Positions 28,238 through 35,420 of a stretch of DNA of 64,000 nucleotides are shown piece by piece. Source of the stretch: Belliella kenyensis (GTDB lineage Bacteria > Bacteroidota > Bacteroidia > Cytophagales > Cyclobacteriaceae); assembly GCF_022549675.1 (NCBI RefSeq), contig NZ_JAKZGR010000001.1, forward strand, positions 62,001-126,000. Reading direction: 5' to 3'. A program made the position numbers and the translations under genes. Positions within the stretch are counted from its first letter, which is position 1. Each line of letters opens with the position of its first letter. The notes below the pieces were generated by a model. It did not search any database and had not been told where the DNA came from. It saw nothing but the letters and a program-made list of their open reading frames with translations.

Positions 28238-29176
28238 TCACATTAAATGATCTAAAACAGCTTTTTCAATTCGTTTTTCTATTTCTAATGTTTCAGCTTT
28301 GACGAAAGTTTCTCCAGTTATTTTTTCAAATAGTTCGATGTACCTATCAGAAATTTCTTGAACAAATGCTGGTGGCATATCAGGTACTTGCTGTCCTTCT
28401 TTTCCTTGAAAACCATTTGAAATCAACCATTGTCTCACAAATTCTTTTGACAACTGTTTTTGAGGTAAACCTGCGGCTTGGTTTGCTTCATAGCGATCAG
28501 CGTAAAAGTACCTTGATGAATCAGGTGTATGTATTTCATCTATGAGGTAAATTTCACCATCATACTTTCCGAATTCATATTTTGTATCGACTAAGATAAG
28601 GCCTTTTTCAGCTGCGATCTCTGTGCCTCTGGCATATAGTGCATGGGTGTATTTTTCTAAAATCTGATAATCATCATGCGATACAATTCCTTTAGCTAAT
28701 ATCGACTCTTTGGATATATCTTCATCATGTCCTTCGTCTGCTTTTGTCGTAGGCGTGATGATAGGATGAGGAAGCTTATCGTTCTCTTTGAGACCATCTG
28801 GAAGCGCTACTCCGCAGATGGTTCGCTTTCCTGCTGCGTATTCTCTAGCAGCATGACCAGCCAAATATCCTCTGATGACCATCTCCACTTTGAAAGGTTC
28901 ACATTTTTTACCCATAGTCACATTTGGATCAGGGTGGGAGGTGACCCAGTTGGGCACAATGTCGGAAGTAGCCTCAAGAAATTTTGCTGCAATTTGATTC
29001 AAAACTTGTCCTTTGTATGGAATTGGTTTTGGTAAAACTACGTCAAAAGCTGAAATCCGATCAGTAGCAATCACTACTATTGATTTTTCAAATTTGTATA
29101 CGTCTCTGACTTTCCCCTTATAAAATCCTATCTGGTTAGGAAATCGAAACTTGGTCTCTTTTATTGCGCCTTTCAT
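28238..29176 (-). CDS. purC: Phosphoribosylaminoimidazole-succinocarboxamide synthase (SAICAR synthase)
   Basis: This 312-residue enzyme ligates aspartate to CAIR with ATP in purine synthesis. The family motifs are present: [20 protein letters not shown] near residue 18, [20 protein letters not shown] near 41, [20 protein letters not shown] near 98 and [20 protein letters not shown] near 196 (the SAICAR signature). The length is that of the longer Bacteroidota/eukaryote-like form. It is monocistronic as far as can be seen. Confidence 0.95.
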   Translation of the reverse strand: MKGAIKETKFRFPNQIGFYKGKVRDVYKFEKSIVVIATDRISAFDVVLPKPIPYKGQVLNQIAAKFLEATSDIVPNWVTSHPDPNVTMGKKCEPFKVEMVIRGYLAGHAAREYAAGKRTICGVALPDGLKENDKLPHPIITPTTKADEGHDEDISKESILAKGIVSHDDYQILEKYTHALYARGTEIAAEKGLILVDTKYEFGKYDGEIYLIDEIHTPDSSRYFYADRYEANQAAGLPQKQLSKEFVRQWLISNGFQGKEGQQVPDMPPAFVQEISDRYIELFEKITGETFVKAETLEIEKRIEKAVLDHLM

Positions 29177-29281
29177 CTTGATGTTATTTGGACAAAAATA
29201 AAAAAAGCAAGTGGGAATAGAACTGGTTTTCTGATTTTAAATAAATTGTATCCCAAGCTTTTTTGATTATATGCCCATCAT

Positions 29282-30379
29282 TTATTTTGTTTTTTCACTT
29301 ACAAACTTCCCTTCTTTGAAGATACGCTCTATGACTATTTCTCCGATCTCATTGTATATCTTTTGGTTACCATGAACCATCCCTCTTACATAGGGTAGTT
29401 CCTCCTTGATTTTTCCATTTGGGTGATATACTTTGGTTGTTCCATGCTGTCGACCATTTTGATATAGAGCTACTTTTTTAATTTGATTTGATTCATAATA
29501 GGTATTGATCTTCTCGATGTTACTTAACCTATCATAAAAGATTTGTTCTTCGATTTGACCTGTAGGGAAGTAGCTTTCCGCTAGTCCTATAGGAAGTCCA
29601 TTTTTATATTTGCTTTGTTCGGCAAGCTGCTCATTTTCATAGAAACTTTTGAATAGCCCATCTGGGTCCCCTCGCTTGTATTTTCCAATTTTAGCGATTT
29701 TTCCATTTTCATGAAATTGGATATACTCACCGTGCTGATAACCTGACTTGTAGTTGATCTTTGACTTGATTTTTCCAGATTCAAAATACATCCTCATGGT
29801 TCCATGAATCTGACCTTTTTTATAAGGAATAATTGATTTTGGAACTTCCCCTGCATGATATTGAAATTGATCTCCCTCTAGGATACCGCTTTTGAATTGC
29901 TTTCTTTCAAGGATTTCCCCATTTTCACTATAAATCAAAGTTTCACCATGAGGTTTGTTATTGGAGAAGTTGGCTTCTTGCTTTATGTTCCCATTAGGAA
30001 AATATGTCAACAACTTTCCCTCAATTTGATTTTCGTGGTAAGATACCTCTTGGATTTTATTCCCATCCTCGTCAAAGGTTGTTGAGATTCCTTCCTTCTT
30101 ATCATTCAGATAATTTGTCAGTCGCAATGTATCTTGAGTACCTGGGAAAAAATCAACAAAAACCCCTTGTCTTTGGCCTGACTTAAATTGCCCTATTACA
30201 GCCAAGCTACCACTTTCATAATATAAACTGTATGCACCATCTCTTACACCACTCCTTTGTTCAAAGACCTCCTTGATTTTTAAATTTTCTTCTTCGTAGT
30301 ATGTTTTTACTTGCTGATTTTGAGCGTGTAATACACCTATAATTGAAGTAAATAATAAGATGGTGAATAGCCTTATCAT
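29282..30379 (-). CDS. Secreted MORN-like repeat protein (YwqK family)
   Basis: This 365-residue protein has a signal peptide ending ...IIGVLHAQ and is otherwise built of about 13 tandem repeats of roughly 23 residues with the pattern YYxNGxIKxxxxYKxGxxHG (for example YFESGKIKSKINYKSGYQHG). This is the MORN-variant repeat of YwqK proteins. Databases often label the family 'antitoxin', but no toxin gene adjoins it and it appears exported, so that label should not be taken literally. It ends 8 bp before the thiolase gene's coding end on the same strand (thiolase is upstream), suggesting co-transcription. Function unknown. Confidence 0.8.
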   Translation of the reverse strand: MIRLFTILLFTSIIGVLHAQNQQVKTYYEEENLKIKEVFEQRSGVRDGAYSLYYESGSLAVIGQFKSGQRQGVFVDFFPGTQDTLRLTNYLNDKKEGISTTFDEDGNKIQEVSYHENQIEGKLLTYFPNGNIKQEANFSNNKPHGETLIYSENGEILERKQFKSGILEGDQFQYHAGEVPKSIIPYKKGQIHGTMRMYFESGKIKSKINYKSGYQHGEYIQFHENGKIAKIGKYKRGDPDGLFKSFYENEQLAEQSKYKNGLPIGLAESYFPTGQIEEQIFYDRLSNIEKINTYYESNQIKKVALYQNGRQHGTTKVYHPNGKIKEELPYVRGMVHGNQKIYNEIGEIVIERIFKEGKFVSEKTK

Positions 30380-30386
30380 GATATAT

Positions 30387-31565
30387 TTACAGCTTCTCGA
30401 TAACTATGGCAGATGCACCTCCGCCTCCGTTGCAAATACCAGCTACTCCGATTTTACCGTTTTTTACTGTCAGCACAGTATGCAAAGTAGCAATGATTCT
30501 AGCTCCAGATGCTCCGAGTGGATGTCCTAAAGAGACAGCCCCACCAAAGACATTCAATTTATCATTGTCTAAGTTGAGCTGCTTTTTATTGGCTAGTGCT
30601 ACAGCTGCAAATGCTTCGTTGATTTCATAAAAGTCTACATCATTCTCTGTCAGACCTGCATGCTTAATTGCTTTAGGAATAGCCAATGCTGGAGCAGTTG
30701 TAAACCATAGAGGATCTTGTGCAGCATCTGCAAAGCCCCTGATTTTTGCTATTGGCTTCAAGCCTAGCTCTTGAACTTTTTCTTTGGAAGCCAAAATCAA
30801 TGCTGATGCTCCATCATTCATAGTAGAAGCATTGGCAGCAGTGACAGTACCTTCTTTATCAAATACAGGTCTCAAGCTGGCTATCTTATCAAACATTACA
30901 TTCTTGTATTCCTCATCCTCGTCTATGACGATTTTCTCTCCTTTTCTACCAGTAATTTCTACAGGTATAACTTCATCTTTGAATACACCGTTTTTCCAAG
31001 ATTCAGCTGATCTGTTGTAAGATTGGATGGCATATTCATCTTGATCTTCACGGCTAATTTTCATTTCTTTGGCTGTATTTTCTGCACAATTTCCCATTGG
31101 GAATTTGTTGTAAACTTCAAAAAGTCCATCTTTAGCTAATCCATCAACAAATTCAGCATTTCCGAATTTGTATCCAAACCTAGCTTTCGGTACATAGTAG
31201 GGCACATTGGACATACTTTCCATACCTCCCGCTACAACGATGTCATTTTGACCAGTCATGATGCTTTGTGCTGCAAACATTACTGCTTTCATCCCTGAAG
31301 AGCAAACTTTATTGATGGTGGTGCAAGGCACATTATAGCCTATGCCAGCCCCAACTGCTGCTTGCCTCGCTGGTGCTTGACCTAAGTTAGCAGAGAGTAC
31401 ATTTCCCATCAATACTTCATCCACGGATTCTGCTTTGACTCCACCTTTTTTCAAAGCCCCTTGGATAGCTATACTGCCTAATTCGGTGGCTGATAATCCT
31501 GATAACTTTCCTCCAAAGCTTCCTAATGGAGTTCTTACAGCTGCTACAATAAATACTTCTTTCAT
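30387..31565 (-). CDS. Acetyl-CoA C-acyltransferase (thiolase)
   Basis: I place the start at ATG 31565 (MKEVFIVAAVRTPLGSFGGK), giving 392 residues; the longer frame back to 31637 adds an unlikely leader. Thiolase motifs are complete: the nucleophilic Cys in NKVCSSGMKAVMFAAQ near residue 88, the NEAFA block near 318, the His in GGAVSLGHPLGASGARI near 345-360 and the second Cys in GICNGGGGASA near 378. The enzyme joins or cleaves acetyl-CoA units (biosynthetic acetoacetyl-CoA or beta-oxidation). No beta-oxidation partners are adjacent. Confidence 0.93.
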   Translation of the reverse strand: MKEVFIVAAVRTPLGSFGGKLSGLSATELGSIAIQGALKKGGVKAESVDEVLMGNVLSANLGQAPARQAAVGAGIGYNVPCTTINKVCSSGMKAVMFAAQSIMTGQNDIVVAGGMESMSNVPYYVPKARFGYKFGNAEFVDGLAKDGLFEVYNKFPMGNCAENTAKEMKISREDQDEYAIQSYNRSAESWKNGVFKDEVIPVEITGRKGEKIVIDEDEEYKNVMFDKIASLRPVFDKEGTVTAANASTMNDGASALILASKEKVQELGLKPIAKIRGFADAAQDPLWFTTAPALAIPKAIKHAGLTENDVDFYEINEAFAAVALANKKQLNLDNDKLNVFGGAVSLGHPLGASGARIIATLHTVLTVKNGKIGVAGICNGGGGASAIVIEKL

Positions 31566-31812
31566 TGGGTTTATATTTAGGTTAGAATGTTTTAAAATTA
31601 TAGGATTTTGAATTAGATAGTGGGGACTATGTCTCATATCTTTATTTAATCAGTACTTTGGGTACACATAAATTATAAATAATTGTGATTTGAGACGCAT
31701 GACTAAACGCAACTATTTCACATCCAAATGATTGGGCTGGAAGGGACTTTATTCTTTATCCTTCTTTTAGTTTAATTCCGAGCTATCGGGACTAAGATTT
31801 TGAACCATAAAG

Positions 31813-32661
31813 CTACCATTCTGGCAACCCTCTTTCGGGTCTTTTCGTTGGATTCTTTCTGTTTTGCTGAATGTAACGCAGCTCTGCTGCATTCATCGCT
31901 TCTAGAATTTGGGCAGCTTGCTCTGGGGTCAAATTCATTTCTTTAAGCCGCTCTTTCAATTGTTCTTTTGCCTTTTCTCTGTCGCTCAGATCGCTTTCTA
32001 AATTGCTTTCTTTGTTTTCAGACTCTTCTTTTGATTGCTGCCCTTCCTTATCTTCTTTTTGTTCTGATTTAGATGCTTCATCTTCGTTGGTTTGTTCATC
32101 ACCCTCACCATCCTTCTTATTTTCATCACTTTTGTCTTGCTTTTGATCTTCCTGATCTTGATTTTCTTGGTCATCTTGATTTTCATCATTTTCACCTTCT
32201 TGATCTTGCTGATTTTGATCAGGATTTTCTTCTAGCCACCTAGCCAGCAATTCATAATTGTAGCGAGCGGCTTCATTGCTTGGGTCTTTGATCAATGAAA
32301 ATTTGAATGCTTCTAAAGCTTCTTCATATTGCTGATCTTGAGCTAGTAATATACCATTGTGATTGAATGAAAATGAAGCAATATATTTGTTTGCTGAACT
32401 GATCAAGGTAGTGAAGGTTCGCTGTGCTTCTTCTCTTTGATCATTGTTCATATAACTTAGGCCAAGGTTGAATTGAACTTCTGGCGAATCAATCTCAAAA
32501 TCCGACATCAAAATAAGATGGTCTGCCACGGACTTTTCATAAGCTGCTGAAGCATAGCTTTCTTTGGCGGTTTTAATTGCCTTATTCATCTTAGTGATCA
32601 GAAGCCACGAACTTGGGATCAATAATAGAAGCAAAAATATGGTTCTAATAATAGCTATCAT
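31813..32661 (-). CDS. BatC-like TPR protein of the Bat (aerotolerance) operon
   Basis: This 282-residue protein has one N-terminal membrane segment (IAIIRTIFLLLLLIPSSWLL), then two or three TPR-like helices (VQFNLGLSYMNNDQREEAQR, EEALEAFKFSLIKDP). From about residue 145 to 225 it is a very acidic low-complexity stretch rich in Asp, Glu, Gln, Lys and Asn, followed by a conserved-looking tail with LTPEQAAQILEAMNAAELRY and the end RPERGLPEW. This architecture and the position 16 bp after a BatB-type gene mark it as BatC. Bat proteins are linked to stress tolerance in Bacteroidota and spirochaetes, but their mechanism is unknown. Confidence 0.8.
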   Translation of the reverse strand: MIAIIRTIFLLLLLIPSSWLLITKMNKAIKTAKESYASAAYEKSVADHLILMSDFEIDSPEVQFNLGLSYMNNDQREEAQRTFTTLISSANKYIASFSFNHNGILLAQDQQYEEALEAFKFSLIKDPSNEAARYNYELLARWLEENPDQNQQDQEGENDENQDDQENQDQEDQKQDKSDENKKDGEGDEQTNEDEASKSEQKEDKEGQQSKEESENKESNLESDLSDREKAKEQLKERLKEMNLTPEQAAQILEAMNAAELRYIQQNRKNPTKRPERGLPEW

Positions 32662-32677
32662 AATTGGCTTAATTCAC

Positions 32678-33643
32678 TTATAGATTTATCGTTCTGAAAG
32701 GTAAAATCATATCTATTAATGCTAGGGCAAGACCTGCCAGGAGGAAATAGAAGTATTTATTGGCTGATGCTTCAATCATTCTACTACCAGTGACAGCGCC
32801 TTCTTGTCTTTCTATAGCAGCGATGAGGTTCGGGATTTCTTGATTTTCATCACTTAATTCAAAGTATCCTCCGTCAGTTTGGGCTGCCAAATACTTAAGA
32901 CTAGAAGGATCTAATCTGGTAATTGCAGGTTGGTTAGTTTTAGGATCTATGATCAAGCTATTGCCTTTCGGGATGGTGCTACCTTGGGAGGTGCCTACGC
33001 CCAAGCTAAATATTTTAATTCCTTCATTGTTCAAATCATTGATGATAGCCCTGAAGTTTTCTCCAAAATCTTCTCCATCAGATATCAATACAATGGACTT
33101 GCTATTGGCTTCTGGCCTGTCATCACTGGTAAATTTACCCATAGCCAACTGGAGAGGTGCAAGAAGGTCAGTACCTTGATTTGGGACTAAGTTGGTGTTT
33201 AATCCATCGATATGAAGATTGATGACATTTTGGTCAAAAGTAAGAGGACATTGAATAAAAGCCTCGGAACTGAAAATAATCAAACCTAACCTATCTCCAG
33301 CAAACTGTTTGGCAAGATTTTTTAGTTCAAATTTTACTTTTTGGAGTCTACTCGGGCCGATATCGGTAGCATTCATGGATTGGGATAAATCTACTACAAA
33401 GTAAATGTCCTTACCTTCCTCTTTGATTTCCTTCATCGAAGTGCCTACAGAAGGGCCTGCTATTGCAATCAAAAACAAAGCAAAATAAGCAAGCCTTAGA
33501 AATAGCTTCAGGATCAATCTATGCTTCTTGACCTTAAGTTTTCTATTGATCAAATAAAATCTATACAAGTAAATGGCGTAGAGCAATCCGAATGCAATTG
33601 CCAGCCCTATTATTAATTTTCCGTCAGGATAAGCCCAAATCAT
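32678..33643 (-). CDS. BatB-like von Willebrand A membrane protein
   Basis: This 321-residue protein has two N-terminal membrane segments (LIIGLAIAFGLLYAIYLYRF and LRLAYFALFLIAIAG), a vWA domain with an intact MIDAS motif (DLSQSMNATD near residue 89, then GTDLLAPL and ISDGEDFGENF), and a C-terminal membrane segment (FYFLLAGLALALIDMILPF). This is the BatA/BatB architecture. It is followed by the BatC gene and preceded by the cyclophilin gene, 28 bp away, on the same strand. The rest of the Bat cluster (MoxR, BatA, BatD) is not in the window, so this is a partial cluster. Confidence 0.85.
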   Translation of the reverse strand: MIWAYPDGKLIIGLAIAFGLLYAIYLYRFYLINRKLKVKKHRLILKLFLRLAYFALFLIAIAGPSVGTSMKEIKEEGKDIYFVVDLSQSMNATDIGPSRLQKVKFELKNLAKQFAGDRLGLIIFSSEAFIQCPLTFDQNVINLHIDGLNTNLVPNQGTDLLAPLQLAMGKFTSDDRPEANSKSIVLISDGEDFGENFRAIINDLNNEGIKIFSLGVGTSQGSTIPKGNSLIIDPKTNQPAITRLDPSSLKYLAAQTDGGYFELSDENQEIPNLIAAIERQEGAVTGSRMIEASANKYFYFLLAGLALALIDMILPFRTINL

Positions 33644-33671
33644 GCCTTGAAATTATAAAATATTAACGAAT

Positions 33672-34247
33672 TTACGAGTCGATTAATTTTTTGATTTCAG
33701 AATTTGTTAGATAAATTATGTTAATTTCCATACTTACAGGCTCTATTGGAAAGTCAAGTTCGTCTCTCTTGGAGAATACAATTTTGTCCACAACGTCCAT
33801 GCCTTTAATGACTTGACCAAAAACAGTGTATTCATTATCGAGTCGATGCAGTCCGGCTTGATTGTGTACGATATAGAACTGACAAGTTGCTGATAGTTTT
33901 TCTGGATTATCATCTCTACCTGCACCCACTGCGCCATATACATGGGTAATTCCTTTGACAAATTCAGGTTCCAAAAGGTATTCTGGATCATTGAAACCTT
34001 GCTCAGTATCCGGACAGCCTGCTTGTGCCACGAAATTTGGAATAACCCGATTGAACGTCAATGAATCCCAATAATTATTTTCTGCTAAGTCAATAAAGCT
34101 TTGCTTGTGTTTGGGCGTCTCATTGAAAAGCTTGATGAAAATATCCCCCTGACTGGTCTTAATCAATCCAATTGCCTCTTTGCTTTGTGATTGGCTCTTC
34201 ATTGAAAGCCCAAAGCAAAGACAGAGTAAAAGCCAAATTCTTATCAT
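33672..34247 (-). CDS. Periplasmic peptidyl-prolyl cis-trans isomerase, cyclophilin type
   Basis: I start at ATG 34247 (191 residues) because MIRIWLLLCLCFGLSMKSQS makes a good signal peptide; an upstream ATG at 34277 is possible. The cyclophilin fold is shown by TSQGDIFIKLFNETPKHKQ, YWDSLTFNRVIPNFVAQAG (the FxRxIpxFxxQxG catalytic block near residue 60), ATCQFYIVHN and YTVFGQVIKGMDVVDKI. It would assist folding of exported proteins. It is probably the first gene of the operon with batB and batC. Confidence 0.88.
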   Translation of the reverse strand: MIRIWLLLCLCFGLSMKSQSQSKEAIGLIKTSQGDIFIKLFNETPKHKQSFIDLAENNYWDSLTFNRVIPNFVAQAGCPDTEQGFNDPEYLLEPEFVKGITHVYGAVGAGRDDNPEKLSATCQFYIVHNQAGLHRLDNEYTVFGQVIKGMDVVDKIVFSKRDELDFPIEPVSMEINIIYLTNSEIKKLIDS

Positions 34248-34821
34248 TCGGCTAATATAATAAAAGGAGGTAAACATTTTTCAGAAGAAACCAATTACAG
34301 TTGCCTCCAATTAAAAATATGGATATACGGAACATTGCCAATAACATTACAAAATCCTTATTTATCTAACTTCCGATATAAATTGATATTGGATATTTAT
34401 GAATATTGACCATTAACAACCTGTTGAGCCAATGAATTGAAGTTACTGACAAAAAAAGCGTATCATCAGTTTAAAAAATATGTTTTAATGGATTTCATGT
34501 CAAGCTTAATGCTTTTCATTTTTATTTTTAAAGATAGGGGTTTTAGTAAGTTTTGAGACAATTGGTGTCAATAATGGGATTTACACTGATTAGGCTATTT
34601 TTTTATAATAAATTTAGTGTTAGTTTAGGAGATGGTTATTTTAGTTTTCCATAATACACTGAAATTTAAATATTTGAAATCAAACTTTTTGTTTGTTTTA
34701 TTTCGAAGATAGTAATTTACTCAAAACTACGCAAAGTGAATTTTGATTGATATAGGTGCAATTGAAATGGTGTTAGATGATGTAAGAAAAGTAAGTTTAT
34801 AAGTTAAACAATATAGGAATA
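34248..34821. other. 574-bp divergent intergenic region holding dispersed-repeat copy C
   Basis: This gap marks the left border of the defence island. It contains the dispersed repeat at 34318-34470; the remaining 350 bp up to the HIRAN gene are strongly AT-rich with no ORF, tRNA or clear -7 box that I can support. Confidence 0.5.
34318..34470 (+). repeat. Dispersed ~150-bp intergenic repeat, copy C
   Basis: Full-length match to copies A (10662) and B (25626): TATGGATATACGGAACATTG at its left end, GTTGAGCCAATGAATTGAAG in the middle and AAAAAAAGCGTATCATCAG at its right end. It is plus-strand like the others and lies between divergent genes, just outside the CRISPR island. Confidence 0.8.
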
Positions 34822-35292
34822 ATGAAAAGGAAGGAATTTTTAAAGGTATTTGGATTAGCGAGTACAGGGGTTTTGTTGCCTGAAGTATCAAGTGCAAAGG
34901 GTTCTCCAGAAGCTTTCCATATGAGAGATGTTAAGGTATATGATAATTACTTGAAAGGAATCCAGTATTACGATTTTTCTAAGATTTTTAAAGATATTAA
35001 GGTAGGGAATGAGCTAGAGATAGAGAGGTTTCCAAACCATAAATTTGACAAGTTTGCAGTAGGCATCAGAAGAGGGGAGAATTTTCTAGGATATATACCA
35101 GCATATGAGAACATCGTATTGGCAAATCTCCTAGATGCGGGAGTACCACTGTACGCAAAAATCACTACTCTTGATTCCTACCGAAGTGTAGGAGTAGGCA
35201 TCTGGGTTTCCCTCGTTACAACGCAACACGAATCCATAGAACCCTTGACAAACCAACCGGCAGATGATGTGGAAGATTGGTATAGGAGGTAA
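34822..35292 (+). CDS. Exported HIRAN-domain protein beside cas9
   Basis: This 156-residue protein begins MKRKEFLKVFGLASTGVLLP, a signal with a twin-arginine-like (KRKEFLK) core and a likely cleavage after ...VSSAKG. Residues about 38-125 fit the HIRAN domain: GIQYYDFSKIF, VGNELEIERFPNHKFDKFAV and GYIPAYENIVLANLLDAG. HIRAN domains of HLTF/Rad5 helicases bind 3' DNA ends; free-standing bacterial ones are uncharacterised. Export would be odd for a DNA-binding role. A terminator separates it from cas9, so co-regulation is not implied. Domain call moderately sure; function unknown. Confidence 0.7.
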   Translation: MKRKEFLKVFGLASTGVLLPEVSSAKGSPEAFHMRDVKVYDNYLKGIQYYDFSKIFKDIKVGNELEIERFPNHKFDKFAVGIRRGENFLGYIPAYENIVLANLLDAGVPLYAKITTLDSYRSVGVGIWVSLVTTQHESIEPLTNQPADDVEDWYRR

Positions 35293-35299
35293 AAAACGA

Positions 35300-35330
35300 C
35301 CCCGAATGATAAGATCAATCGGGGCCCTTT
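35300..35330 (+). terminator. Intrinsic terminator between the HIRAN gene and cas9
   Basis: CCCCGA and TCGGGG enclose an inner stem TGAT-AAG-ATCA with a single A/A mismatch, followed by CCCTTTT. It begins 8 bp after the HIRAN stop codon and implies that cas9 has its own promoter. Confidence 0.75.
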
Positions 35331-35338
35331 TAAATGTT

Positions 35339-35383
35339 TTCACAACGGAATAATCCTTATTGTGAATTGCTTCAAATTAGTAT
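35339..35383 (+). promoter_or_regulatory. Degenerate CRISPR repeat in the cas9 leader, crRNA sense
   Basis: At 35360-35383 the plus strand reads TTGTGAATTGCTT then CAAATTAGTAT. This is positions 2-26 of the crRNA-sense repeat with a single deleted T. A TTCACAA at 35339-35345 is the exact inverted copy of TTGTGAA at 35360, with 14 bases between. The element ends 37 bp before the cas9 ATG and after the HIRAN terminator, so it is in the cas9 promoter or 5' leader. It can pair with the anti-repeat of the tracrRNA-like units at 45.7-46.4 kb. It may be the cas9 promoter, an RNA target for autoregulation, or a relic repeat. Confidence 0.8.
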
Positions 35384-35420
35384 TTCAAAGATAATAGATA
35401 AACTCAAAAATAAAAATATT

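Noticed and set aside
29282-30379. Toxin-antitoxin module
   Set aside because: The YwqK family name suggests an antitoxin, but the protein is exported and no toxin gene adjoins it.
35334-35420. Upstream extension of cas9
   Set aside because: It would translate the repeat-like leader and place 29 residues before the RuvC-I motif, which in Cas9 lies at the N-terminus.
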